A stretch of 64,000 bases of DNA from Pseudomonas putida (GTDB lineage: Bacteria > Pseudomonadota > Gammaproteobacteria > Pseudomonadales > Pseudomonadaceae), in contig NZ_JANHLD010000003.1 in assembly GCF_028682455.1 (NCBI RefSeq), forward strand, positions 1,054,001 to 1,118,000, given 5' to 3'. Position 1 is the first letter of the stretch. Each line of letters opens with the position of its first letter. A model generated the notes under the pieces. The model saw only the letters and a list, made by a program, of their open reading frames with translations, was not told the origin of the DNA and ran no database searches. The translations under genes were made by a program, and so were the position numbers. Below, in pieces: positions 26,418-34,321 of the stretch.

Positions 26418-27953
26418 TCAGGCGCTGCGGTGGCTGAAGGTGGTCAGGGCCCTTTCGATGCACTGCGCGGTTTTGCCGAAGGCCTGCACGCTGACATCTG
26501 CCAGCGGTTTACCCCCCTGGTCGGCTACCAGCAGCATCACGGCCCGGCCATTGCTGGAGAGTGAACGTAGCAACAGGTGTTCGCTGCGAAACAGTGCGCG
26601 CAGGCCAGGCGGTAGCAGGGGCGTGAATTGTGCCTGGTTCTCGGGGGTCAGGCGCAGTTGCGCCGATTTGCTCATCAGGCGCTGCAGCAGTTTGTTGTGC
26701 TCGATGGGCAGCACAAGGCTGGCCGCGTCGTCTGGCAGTCCGGCCAGTTGATGGACCCGCAACAGGCTCTGTTGCTTGTCGGTCATCATCAGTACCATCC
26801 GTTGCATGCCGCAAGCTGTCAGAGCGTCACGGGCCTGGCTGGTCAAGTGCAGGGCATTGGTGAACGGGCTGGGTTCGACCAGCAGTTGCGCGCAGAGTTT
26901 GCGCCAGGTCCCCAGGGCCTGGGCAGAGGGAGGCGGCGGCGCCACCTGGCCGGGGTGCAGGCGCTGTTGATCCCAGGGCCAGAGCAATGCTTCGGCGGGG
27001 TGGAACAGCCCGGTGCAGGGGTGCTTGCGGGCGCTGATGGCCGCCTGTTGGTGCACCAGTTGCTGGACGTCGTCCAGCGAGGTCTGCAGGTACAGGCTGC
27101 AGAGCATCTGCCAGCGCATGACGTGGCCAGTGGTCCAGCCCACCTGTGCGGCGAGGGCCAGGCCATTGGCCAACAGCACCGTGTTGGAAGGCTGGTTGAA
27201 CCAGCGGCGCAAGGCCGGGTTTTCGTCCAGGCGCTGCTGCTGGTGCAGGCTGTTCTGGTCGCGGGCGATGTGCAGGGCCTGCGCCAGCAGGCGGCGTTCG
27301 TCCTGGAGCAGGTGGTAGCCGCGGGTAACCCAGTCCGGCAGGCGCCAGTGCTCGGCCAGGGCCTTGCACAGGCTCAATATCCGCACGCCAAACAGTTCAT
27401 GCTCCACCCGCTGCGCCGACTCGCCCTTGTGTACCACCCGCAGTTCCCAGTCTTCGAGCAGTTTGGGGTAGGTCAGGGCCAGGGGCCACAGTGGCGACAG
27501 GAACAGCAGGCTGCCCCAGTGAATTTCTTGCCAGAGCCGCGCCAGGCGACTGGCGAACAGGCCGTTGGCCTGCTGGCTGGCGTGCTGGCTGACCAGTTGC
27601 AACTGGCGCAGTGTCGGCGGGATCTCTTGGTCGGGAACCACAGGCAGGCGCTCCAGCAGCGCCGTCGTGCGCGCCAGCCCCAGTCGATTGAGGGCAATCT
27701 CCAGGCTTTCGGCCGGTTCGCCCAGGCTGGTGTTGGTGTGGTGGTTGGCCTCGCGCATCACGCTGAGCACCAGGGCCGGGCTTCCCTGCATCAACTCGGC
27801 GATGTCGCGCAGCGAGCGGCGGCTATCGGCCATCGCCGCATTCACCCGTTCGTAGCTGGCCTGGGGAATCGGCAGGCGCACGCTGTCGAGCAGTTTGATC
27901 CAGGCATCGAGCGATTGTGGTGTTTGACTTGGCACGGTGGTTTCAATAGGCAT
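26418..27953 (-). CDS. HDOD domain protein
   Basis: A 511-residue cytoplasmic protein whose N-terminal 200 residues form an HDOD domain (IPQASYERVNAAMADSRRSL, then ALVLSVMREANHHTN and IALNRLGLARTTALLERL). HDOD proteins resemble HD phosphohydrolases without the metal-binding residues and usually act in signalling. The C-terminal half (about residues 340-500) has a GAF-like pattern (MVLMMTDKQQSLLRVHQLAG) and may be a sensory domain; this is tentative. It is divergent from motAB, hinting at a motility link, but it is followed on the same strand by rhdA. Confidence 0.82.
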   Translation of the reverse strand: MPIETTVPSQTPQSLDAWIKLLDSVRLPIPQASYERVNAAMADSRRSLRDIAELMQGSPALVLSVMREANHHTNTSLGEPAESLEIALNRLGLARTTALLERLPVVPDQEIPPTLRQLQLVSQHASQQANGLFASRLARLWQEIHWGSLLFLSPLWPLALTYPKLLEDWELRVVHKGESAQRVEHELFGVRILSLCKALAEHWRLPDWVTRGYHLLQDERRLLAQALHIARDQNSLHQQQRLDENPALRRWFNQPSNTVLLANGLALAAQVGWTTGHVMRWQMLCSLYLQTSLDDVQQLVHQQAAISARKHPCTGLFHPAEALLWPWDQQRLHPGQVAPPPPSAQALGTWRKLCAQLLVEPSPFTNALHLTSQARDALTACGMQRMVLMMTDKQQSLLRVHQLAGLPDDAASLVLPIEHNKLLQRLMSKSAQLRLTPENQAQFTPLLPPGLRALFRSEHLLLRSLSSNGRAVMLLVADQGGKPLADVSVQAFGKTAQCIERALTTFSHRSA

Positions 27954-27991
27954 GCTGGAGGGGGCCGAACTGGCTTTTCGCCTTGACTGAC

Positions 27992-28018
27992 TATAGTCTG
28001 GCGCAGATCTGCCGATAA
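27992..28018 (+). promoter_or_regulatory. Sigma-28 (FliA) type promoter of motAB
   Basis: The -10 element GCCGATAA (28011-28018) is an exact match to the FliA consensus. The -35 TATAGTCT (27992-27999) matches TAAAGTTT at 6 of 8 positions, with the canonical 11-base spacing. It lies 66 bases upstream of motA, a flagellar gene. Confidence 0.75.
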
Positions 28019-28083
28019 GTAGAAGAAGAGTTTTATTAACTTCCGCTCACGACCCTGACCACGACTGTAAGTGCTTTCTACCT

Positions 28084-28935
28084 ATGGCTAAAATTATCGG
28101 CATCATCGTCGTATTCGCGAGTGTGCTCGGCGGATATGTTCTCTCTCACGGCAAGATTGCAGCACTGATCCAGCCTTTTGAAGTGCTGATCATTGGCGGT
28201 GCGGCCTTTGGTGCGTTCCTTCAGGCCAACCCGGGTTACATGACCATGCATGTAATCAAGAAGTCCCTGAAGATGTTCGGTACGCGCTTTACCCACACGT
28301 TCTATATAGAAGTGCTGGGGCTGGTCTACGAGATTCTCAACAAGAGCCGGCGCGAAGGCATGATGGCGATCGAAGCCGATATCGAAGACGCCGCGGCCAG
28401 TCCGATTTTTGCCAAGTACCCGGCTGTGCTCGGCGATGAGCGCATGACGGCGTACATCTGCGACTACCTGCGCATCATGTCCACCGGCAACATGGCACCC
28501 CACGAGCTCGAAGGCCTGTTCGACATGGAGCTGTTGAGTATGAAGGAAGAGCTCGAGCATCCCTCCCATGCTGTGACCGGCATTGCCGACGGCATGCCAG
28601 GCTTCGGTATCGTCGCGGCGGTACTGGGTATCGTGGTGACCATGGCTTCGCTGGGCGATGGCGATCAACAGTCGATCGGCTTGCACGTGGGGGCGGCGTT
28701 GGTCGGTACCTTCTTCGGTATTCTTGCCGCGTACGGTTTCTTCGGCCCCCTGGCGACCGCGCTGCGCCAGGATGCCAAGGAAGAGCTCAATGTCTACGAA
28801 GCGATCAAGGCGTCGCTGGTGGCCTCGGCCTCCGGCATGCCGCCGTCGCTTGCCGTAGAGTTCGGGCGCAAGGTGCTGTACCCGGCCCACCGTCCAAGCT
28901 TTTCCGAGCTGGAACAAGCGGTTCGCGGACGCTGA
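28084..28935 (+). CDS. motA: MotA, flagellar motor stator subunit
   Basis: A 283-residue inner-membrane protein with four transmembrane helices and a large cytoplasmic loop between helices 2 and 3. The N-terminal helix is IIGIIVVFASVLGGYVLSHG. The MotA/ExbB signature region reads GMPGFGIVAAVLGIVVTMAS, and the charged loop (MSTGNMAPHELEGLFDME) contains residues that engage the FliG rotor. With MotB it forms the proton-driven stator. It is 3 bases upstream of motB and lies behind a FliA-type promoter. Confidence 0.97.
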   Translation: MAKIIGIIVVFASVLGGYVLSHGKIAALIQPFEVLIIGGAAFGAFLQANPGYMTMHVIKKSLKMFGTRFTHTFYIEVLGLVYEILNKSRREGMMAIEADIEDAAASPIFAKYPAVLGDERMTAYICDYLRIMSTGNMAPHELEGLFDMELLSMKEELEHPSHAVTGIADGMPGFGIVAAVLGIVVTMASLGDGDQQSIGLHVGAALVGTFFGILAAYGFFGPLATALRQDAKEELNVYEAIKASLVASASGMPPSLAVEFGRKVLYPAHRPSFSELEQAVRGR

Positions 28936-28938
28936 GTC

Positions 28939-29961
28939 ATGGAGAACAATCAGCCTATTATCGTCAAGCGCATAAAGCGCTATGGCGACGGCCATCACGG
29001 TGGCGCCTGGAAGATCGCCTTTGCTGACTTCGCCACGGCGATGATGGCGTTCTTTCTGGTGCTCTGGTTGCTGTCCACGGCCACGCCGGAACAGAAGATC
29101 GCCATTGCCGGCTACTTCAAGGATCCGATCGGCTTTTCCGAAAGCGGCACGCCCTACGTGATTGACCTGGGCGGTTCTCCCAAGCTCGCCCCGGAAAAAA
29201 CCATAAACCCGGAAGAAAAGTCCGAGCATACCCCCGACACCAGTATCCAGCTGGACAAGGAGCAGGTTGAAAGCATGGCCGAGCAGGTCGAGCGGGAGCG
29301 ACTCGAGCTGTTGCTGCAGGAGTTGCAGAACAAGGTCGAGGAAAACCCGCAACTGCAGAAATTCAAGGACCAGATTCTCTTCGAGATTACCCAGGACGGC
29401 CTGCGAATCCAAATCATGGATGCCGAAAACCGGCCGATGTTCGATCTGGGCAGCGCACATTTGCAGCCTTATTTCGAAGACATCCTGCTGGCCATGGCCG
29501 ATACCATCAAGGCGGTACCCAACAAGATCAGCATCAGCGGCCATACCGATGCCAAGCCCTACGCCGGTACCGGCGAGTACGGCAACTGGGAGCTGTCGGC
29601 CAACCGGGCCAACGCGGCGCGTCGTGCGCTGGTCGCCGGTGGCTACCCCGATACCCAGGTGGCCCGTGTTGTCGGCTATGCCTCGTCGTCGCTGTTTGAC
29701 CGGGCGAACCCGCTCAATCCGGTCAACCGGCGCATCGATATCATCGTGCTGACCAAAAAGGCCCAGCGCACCATCGAAGGCGAACAGCCCCAACCGCCAG
29801 CGCCTGAAACCAGCCCGCCAGCCCCGACCACCCCCGCGCCAGCGCCTGCGGCACCATCGGAAGCGGTGCCCGAGGGCGAGCCGATGCAGCCGCGCGAGTT
29901 GCGCCAGAAGCTGAACATTTTCGAGGACGGTGTATTGAAGATGGATCAGAGCAAGGAGTGA
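28939..29961 (+). CDS. motB: MotB, flagellar motor stator subunit
   Basis: A 340-residue inner-membrane protein. The single transmembrane helix contains the proton-carrying Asp (IAFADFATAMMAFFLVLWLL, Asp30). A plug/linker follows, then an OmpA-like peptidoglycan-binding domain with SISGHTDAKPYAG and NWELSANRANAARRALV. A Pro/Ala-rich stretch (PPAPETSPPAPTTPAPAPAA) occupies part of the C-terminus before a short tail. It anchors MotA to the cell wall. Confidence 0.97.
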   Translation: MENNQPIIVKRIKRYGDGHHGGAWKIAFADFATAMMAFFLVLWLLSTATPEQKIAIAGYFKDPIGFSESGTPYVIDLGGSPKLAPEKTINPEEKSEHTPDTSIQLDKEQVESMAEQVERERLELLLQELQNKVEENPQLQKFKDQILFEITQDGLRIQIMDAENRPMFDLGSAHLQPYFEDILLAMADTIKAVPNKISISGHTDAKPYAGTGEYGNWELSANRANAARRALVAGGYPDTQVARVVGYASSSLFDRANPLNPVNRRIDIIVLTKKAQRTIEGEQPQPPAPETSPPAPTTPAPAPAAPSEAVPEGEPMQPRELRQKLNIFEDGVLKMDQSKE

Positions 29962-29977
29962 CCCTGGACACTGATCG

Positions 29978-30017
29978 CAAAAACGCCCGTGTGCAGCCAT
30001 GCCCACGGGCGTTTTGC
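29978..30017. terminator. Terminator after motB
   Basis: AAAACGCCCGTG / CCACGGGCGTTTT stem with a loop of about 11 bases, followed by TTTTGCTTT. It is almost symmetrical, so it can also end transcription of the TIR gene from the opposite side. Confidence 0.85.
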
Positions 30018-30032
30018 TTTCACGGGGACGGG

Positions 30033-30515
30033 TCAGAAGCCGCGACGGATCTTGGCCTTGAGATCGGCGTGGAAAAAGTCTGCATTGGCGCGGTTGCTGG
30101 CCTGGGCGTCAGGGTCTTCACGGGTGATCGAGCGCTTGAAGGTCTGTTCATCGTGATAGGCATGAACAAACAGGTCGATATGCTCGCGTGCGGTCATGAT
30201 CGGCCATTTCTCCAGATAACCCGATGGCGCGCTGCCGGCGTACTGGTACAACGAAATACGCCTGTTGGTCAGGGTGCCAGCCCCCAGTTGGAAGGGCAGC
30301 CACCAGGCGTGGGGTGCATCCTGGGAGAGCACCACGATCAGGTGGGTGCAGGCGCTGACATGACGCGTGATGAGGCCGCAGATGGCGTCGGTGGTCTGCT
30401 GGTCGTCGTTGTCGAACAGATCTAGCTGCGTGGTGATGCCTTCGAGTTTGAGGCGTTCGTTGATGGTGAAGGCGTCAAGCCGATCGTTGTGGCGGTAGCT
30501 GATGAAAACGGGCAT
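30033..30515 (-). CDS. Stand-alone TIR-domain protein with Gln in place of the catalytic Glu
   Basis: A 160-residue protein consisting almost entirely of a TIR-type domain. Box 1 is MPVFISYRHNDRLDAF; the core strand is THLIVVLSQDAP; the catalytic-region motif is AWWLPFQLGAGT (Gln76). Related single-domain TIR proteins carry WWxPFE here, and Glu is the NAD-hydrolysing residue of TIR NADases. This copy has CAA (Gln), so it may be catalytically dead, altered, or a binding protein. I place the start at the ATG at 30515, with GGAGG 9 bases upstream, rather than at 30590. It overlaps a 19-codon ORF (TGATG). It sits between the core genes motB and rsgA, so it looks like an accessory insertion. A defence or NAD-signalling role is possible but unproven. 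Confidence 0.82.
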   Translation of the reverse strand: MPVFISYRHNDRLDAFTINERLKLEGITTQLDLFDNDDQQTTDAICGLITRHVSACTHLIVVLSQDAPHAWWLPFQLGAGTLTNRRISLYQYAGSAPSGYLEKWPIMTAREHIDLFVHAYHDEQTFKRSITREDPDAQASNRANADFFHADLKAKIRRGF

Positions 30516-30574
30516 CAGAAGGACCCTCCGGCCGAGGAGGGGAGACCGCGCAGGGGCAAGATTTGGGTTGTCAT
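30515..30574 (-). CDS. Candidate 19-residue leader peptide coupled to the TIR gene
   Basis: A short ORF beginning ATG at 30574, sequence MTTQILPLRGLPSSAGGSF, stop TGA. AAAGGA lies 8 bases upstream of the ATG, a better ribosome binding site than any other start here. The stop overlaps the TIR ATG (TGATG), and the TIR Shine-Dalgarno sequence (GGAGG) lies within the last codons. This is the geometry of a translationally coupled leader, but 19 codons is within chance and no homologue is known to me. It could control TIR translation or encode a small partner peptide. Confidence 0.4.
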   Translation of the reverse strand: MTTQILPLRGLPSSAGGSF

Positions 30575-30742
30575 AGTTGATTCCTTTCATGCCCAGGGCA
30601 TGGGGTGGCTCGCTTGGTGATGGCGAATCTGAAAGGTGACAATCTGCGAAAGTATTTCTGGCAGCAAGGGACCACTGCGAATAAGGAATTGTCCTGCTTT
30701 GGCAGGTAATTTTCCCTACGAAACGAGCATGTAATTGTGGGG

Positions 30743-30765
30743 GTGAGGCTCGTTGCGAGCCTCAC
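30743..30765. terminator. Hairpin downstream of rsgA
   Basis: A perfect 10-base stem GTGAGGCTCG / CGAGCCTCAC with a TTG loop, 17 bases past the rsgA stop. There is no T-tract on the - strand side, so it may be a weak terminator or a 3' stabilising hairpin. The rest of 30591-30781, upstream of the TIR gene, is relatively AT-rich and holds no further gene I can support. Confidence 0.5.
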
Positions 30766-30781
30766 AGAGTGCAAGAAGTTG

Positions 30782-31813
30782 TCAGTATGTGTCTTGAGGC
30801 AGGCTGGCGATGATCGAGCGGTAGCTGTTCATGCGCTGTTGCTGCACGCGACCGTCTTCCAGGGCCTTGAGCAGTGCGCAGCCAGGTTCGCGATCGTGCT
30901 TGCAATCGCGAAAGCGACACGTGCCGATCAGGTCGTTGAACTCGATGAACCCGGCCTCGACATCGGCCCGGCTGACGTGGCCCAGGCCAAATTCGCGTAT
31001 GCCGGGTGAGTCGATCAGCTCGCCGCCGCCAGGGAAGTGGTACAAGCGCGCAGTGGTGGTGGTGTGGGTGCCCTGGCCGGACCACTCGGACAAATCGCCT
31101 ACCCGGGTCTGTACCTCGGGCAGCAGGCTGTTGACCAGCGAGGACTTGCCGACCCCGGACTGGCCGACGAACACGCTGATGTGGCCGTCAAGGCGTGCCT
31201 GTAGCTGCTGCATACCGTCGCCGTGGTGGGCCGAAACCTCCAGGATCGGGTAGCCCAGCTGCCGATACACCGCCAGTAGCGCGTTGAGCGCCGGGGCGTT
31301 CTCTTCGTTGATCAGGTCGGCCTTGTTCAGCAGCAGCAACGGATGAATACCGGCGTGCTCGGCAGCCACCAGGTAGCGGTCGATCAGGTTGGCATGCGGT
31401 TCGGGGGCCGGGGCAAAGACAATCACGATCAAGTCGACATTGGCTGCCACCGGCTTGAGCTGGCCGCGGCTGTCGGGACGGCACAGCTCGGTGTTGCGCG
31501 GCATTTGCGCAACGATCACGCCGATGCCCTGGTTGCCTGCGCGCCAGACGACACGGTCGCCGGTAACCAGCGCTGGCAGGTTGGCCCGCAAGTAGCAGCG
31601 GAACACCTGGCCGGCACCTTCGCCGTCCTGGGCCTCGACCTCGACCTGTACGCCAAAGTGGGCGATGACCAGGCCGAGTTGTTCCGGCCCCAGGTCACCG
31701 CCTTCGAGCTCCTTCAGGGTCTGTTGTTCGCGTTTGGCGGCGCGGGCAGCGCGTTCACCCTGGATTTTTTCGATCCGCCAGTTTTGGCGGCGATTGAGCT
31801 GGCGTTTGGCCAT
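30782..31813 (-). CDS. rsgA: RsgA, small ribosomal subunit biogenesis GTPase
   Basis: A 343-residue circularly permuted GTPase that checks late 30S assembly. After an OB fold (about residues 40-115) the GTPase motifs run in permuted order: G4 NKADLI, then G1 VGQSGVGKSSLVN, then G3 DSPGIREFGL. The C-terminal zinc finger shows CRFRDCKHDREPGC. The ATG at 31813 yields the standard Lys/Arg-rich N-terminus (MAKRQLNRRQNWRI) and is preceded by GGAA. It is divergent from orn, as in E. coli. Confidence 0.96.
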   Translation of the reverse strand: MAKRQLNRRQNWRIEKIQGERAARAAKREQQTLKELEGGDLGPEQLGLVIAHFGVQVEVEAQDGEGAGQVFRCYLRANLPALVTGDRVVWRAGNQGIGVIVAQMPRNTELCRPDSRGQLKPVAANVDLIVIVFAPAPEPHANLIDRYLVAAEHAGIHPLLLLNKADLINEENAPALNALLAVYRQLGYPILEVSAHHGDGMQQLQARLDGHISVFVGQSGVGKSSLVNSLLPEVQTRVGDLSEWSGQGTHTTTTARLYHFPGGGELIDSPGIREFGLGHVSRADVEAGFIEFNDLIGTCRFRDCKHDREPGCALLKALEDGRVQQQRMNSYRSIIASLPQDTY

Positions 31814-31904
31814 GAAGGTTCCGTGTTCGGCATGCATTATTAAACGGCGAGGAGTTTAGCACGCTCCACTAGGCTAAACTGCGCACCTACCGAGGAGCAG
31901 AATC

Positions 31905-32447
31905 ATGCAGAACCCACAAAACCTGATCTGGATCGATCTGGAAATGACTGGCCTGGATCCGGACCAGGACGTCATCATCGAGATGGCCACCATTGTCACC
32001 GACAGCGACCTGAACACCCTGGCCGAAGGTCCGGTGATCGCCATTCACCACAGTGATGAAGTGCTGGCGCGCATGGACGACTGGAATACCCGCACCCACG
32101 GTGCCTCGGGCCTGACTCAGCGGGTCAAGGACAGCAAGGTCAGCATGGCAGAAGCCGAAGCCCAGACCATTGCCTTCCTCGAGCAGTGGGCGCCCAAGGG
32201 CAAGTCGCCGATCTGCGGTAACAGCATCTGCCAGGATCGACGCTTCCTGTATCGCCATATGCGCAACCTGGAAAACTACTTCCACTACCGCAACCTCGAT
32301 GTCTCCACCCTCAAGGAGCTGGCTGCACGCTGGGCGCCAGAAGTTCGCGACAGTTTCAAGAAGGGCGGCACGCACCTGGCGCTCGACGACATTCGCGAAT
32401 CGATCAACGAATTGCGCCACTACCGCGAGCACTTCATCAAGTTCTGA
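31905..32447 (+). CDS. orn: Orn, oligoribonuclease
   Basis: A 180-residue DEDDh 3'-5' exoribonuclease that degrades dinucleotides, including pGpG from cyclic-di-GMP breakdown. ExoI motif IWIDLEMTGLD, ExoII with ICQDRRFLYRHM, ExoIII with HLALDDIRESINELRHYREH. The length is exactly typical. AGGAG lies 9 bases upstream of the ATG. It is divergent from rsgA. Confidence 0.97.
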   Translation: MQNPQNLIWIDLEMTGLDPDQDVIIEMATIVTDSDLNTLAEGPVIAIHHSDEVLARMDDWNTRTHGASGLTQRVKDSKVSMAEAEAQTIAFLEQWAPKGKSPICGNSICQDRRFLYRHMRNLENYFHYRNLDVSTLKELAARWAPEVRDSFKKGGTHLALDDIRESINELRHYREHFIKF

Positions 32448-32547
32448 CGGTGTCGAAGCTGGGTTGTACAGACAATCCGCGCGGCGCCCCCTTTTGGTGC
32501 CTGAGGCAACTGGTTAGACTGCGCGCCCCCTTGCACGGATCTGCGCC

Positions 32548-33159
32548 ATGTTGTTGATGCTCTACCTGATTGCAATCACCGCCGAAGCCATGACTGGCGC
32601 GCTGTCTGCGGGACGACGCGGCATGGACTGGTTCGGCGTGGTACTGATCGCCTGTATCACGGCCCTGGGCGGTGGCTCGGTGCGCGACGTGTTGCTGGGG
32701 CACTATCCGTTGACGTGGGTAAAGCATCCGGAATACCTGGTGCTGACCAGTTTTGCCGCGCTGATGACTATCTTCATTGCACCGCTGATGCGCCATTTGC
32801 GCTCATTGTTCCTGGTGCTCGATGCGCTGGGGCTGGTGGCCTTTACCCTGATTGGCTGCATGACCGCGCTGAAAATGGGCCAGGGCATGCTGGTGGCCTC
32901 GATCAGTGGGGTGATCACTGGAGTGTTCGGCGGCATTCTTCGGGATATTTTCTGTAACGATATCCCGCTGATCTTCCGCCGCGAGCTGTACGCCAGCGTT
33001 TCCTTCGCGGCTGCCTGGTTCTATCTGGGGTGCGTCTATTTCAAGGTGCCGGGCGAACAAGCCATTCTGTTGACCTTGTTCGGGGGCTTTTTGCTGCGGT
33101 TGCTGGCGATCCGCTTTCACTGGGAAATGCCGAAGTTTCACTACAACGACGAGCATTGA
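32548..33159 (+). CDS. TRIC / UPF0126 family membrane protein (YicG-like)
   Basis: A 203-residue inner-membrane protein with about seven short hydrophobic helices in two repeats. The glycine-rich signature ITALGGGSVRDVLLGHYPLT appears in repeat 1 and SGVITGVFGGILRDIFCND in repeat 2, as in bacterial homologues of trimeric intracellular cation channels. Proposed roles include cation or amino-acid flux (E. coli YicG is associated with glycine import); the substrate here is unknown. The ribosome binding site is weak. It converges on queG. Confidence 0.87.
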   Translation: MLLMLYLIAITAEAMTGALSAGRRGMDWFGVVLIACITALGGGSVRDVLLGHYPLTWVKHPEYLVLTSFAALMTIFIAPLMRHLRSLFLVLDALGLVAFTLIGCMTALKMGQGMLVASISGVITGVFGGILRDIFCNDIPLIFRRELYASVSFAAAWFYLGCVYFKVPGEQAILLTLFGGFLLRLLAIRFHWEMPKFHYNDEH

Positions 33160-33161
33160 TG

Positions 33162-33203
33162 ATCGCGGGGCCTGAAAATCAGCTGATGGGCTAGGCCCGC
33201 GAT
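33162..33203. repeat. REP-derived hairpin overlapping the queG 3' end
   Basis: ATCGCGGGGCCT (33162-33173) pairs with AGGCCCGCGAT (33193-33203) with one bulged G. The outer bases match the REP arms seen elsewhere. The right arm spans the queG stop and encodes its last residues, so REP sequence appears to have become coding. Confidence 0.6.
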
Positions 33204-34258
33204 GCGTGCTGCCTGAGCGCCCACTCCACATGCTCACGCACCAGCTCCGACGGGTGATCCTGTCGCGCCTTGAGCGCTTCCAGCACCGGAATGGTCGACG
33301 GCGCATTCCCCAACCCCACCGCCAGGTTGCGTAACCAGCGTTCATAGCCGGCGCGGCGCAAGGGCGACCCTTCCGTGTTGTTGAGGAACGTAGCCTCATC
33401 CCACAGGAACAGTTCTGCCAGCCCCGCGTTATCCAGGTTGTGTCGAGGTTTGAAGTCGCTCTCGGCGGTCGGGCGGGCGAAGCGGTTCCAGGGGCAGACG
33501 ATCTGGCAGTCATCGCAACCGAACACGCGGTTGCCGATCAAGGCGCGCAGCTCTTCGGGAATGGCGCTTTTCAGCTCGATGGTCAGGTACGAGATGCAGC
33601 GCCGCGCGTCCAGTACATAAGGGCCGACAAACGCCTGGGTTGGGCAGATGTCCAGGCAGGCAGTGCAGCGGCCGCAGTGCTCGCTGGCCTGGGGCGGGTC
33701 GACAGGGAGCGGCAAATCGACGAACAGCTCGCTGAGGAAGAAGTAGCTGCCGGCCTTGCGGTTGAGCAGCAGGGTGTTTTTGCCGATCCAGCCCAGGCCG
33801 GCCTGTTCGGCAATGGCTTTTTCCAGCACCGGGGCACTGTCGACGAATGCACGAAAGCCGAAGGGGCCGATTTCCTTCTGGATGCGCTCGGCCAGGTGTT
33901 GCACCCGCTTGCGGATCAGCTTGTGGTAATCGCGACCCAGGGCGTAACGGGAAATGTAGGCTTTTTCGGGGTGGGCCAGCTGCTGGGCCATCCGGGTATC
34001 GCCGGGCAGATAATCCATGCGCAGCGACACCACGCGCAGCGTGCCCGGCACCAACTGGTCGGGGTGCGAACGCTTGCTGCCATGGGCGCCCATGTAGTCC
34101 ATCTCGCCGTGATAGCCGGCTTGTAGCCAGCGCTCAAGATGCTGCTCATGCTCGGCCAGGTCCACCCCGGCGATGCCGACATGGGCAAAGCCGAGTTCTT
34201 TGCCCCAATCCTTGATCGATTGGGCCAGTGCGGGAAGATCGGGGGTGGCAGCAGACAT
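33191..34258 (-). CDS. queG: QueG, epoxyqueuosine reductase
   Basis: A 355-residue cobalamin-dependent enzyme that reduces epoxyqueuosine to queuosine in tRNA. Two [4Fe-4S] cluster motifs are visible: CGRCTACLDICPTQAF and GCDDCQIVCPWNRFA. The N-terminal catalytic domain includes GMDYLPGD-like text (SLRMDYLPGDTRMAQQ) and GRDYHKLIRKR. The C-terminal HEAT-like part (VGLGNAPSTIPVLEALKA) is present. The final codons lie inside a REP-like hairpin. It is divergent from nnrD. Confidence 0.95.
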   Translation of the reverse strand: MSAATPDLPALAQSIKDWGKELGFAHVGIAGVDLAEHEQHLERWLQAGYHGEMDYMGAHGSKRSHPDQLVPGTLRVVSLRMDYLPGDTRMAQQLAHPEKAYISRYALGRDYHKLIRKRVQHLAERIQKEIGPFGFRAFVDSAPVLEKAIAEQAGLGWIGKNTLLLNRKAGSYFFLSELFVDLPLPVDPPQASEHCGRCTACLDICPTQAFVGPYVLDARRCISYLTIELKSAIPEELRALIGNRVFGCDDCQIVCPWNRFARPTAESDFKPRHNLDNAGLAELFLWDEATFLNNTEGSPLRRAGYERWLRNLAVGLGNAPSTIPVLEALKARQDHPSELVREHVEWALRQHASRA

Positions 34259-34321
34259 GGGAAATAAGGCAACGCAGACTCAGGTGCGTATAATTCTGCC
34301 AGACATCGGAGCCTTTGACCC

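Noticed and set aside
30516..30590. Earlier in-frame start for the TIR protein (ATG at 30590)
   Set aside because: No ribosome binding site, and the added residues are unlike TIR N-termini; the ATG at 30515 begins directly at MPVFISYR with GGAGG upstream.
30571..30774. 67-codon frame on the - strand between rsgA and the TIR gene
   Set aside because: No ribosome binding site, no recognisable features, and it overlaps a hairpin.
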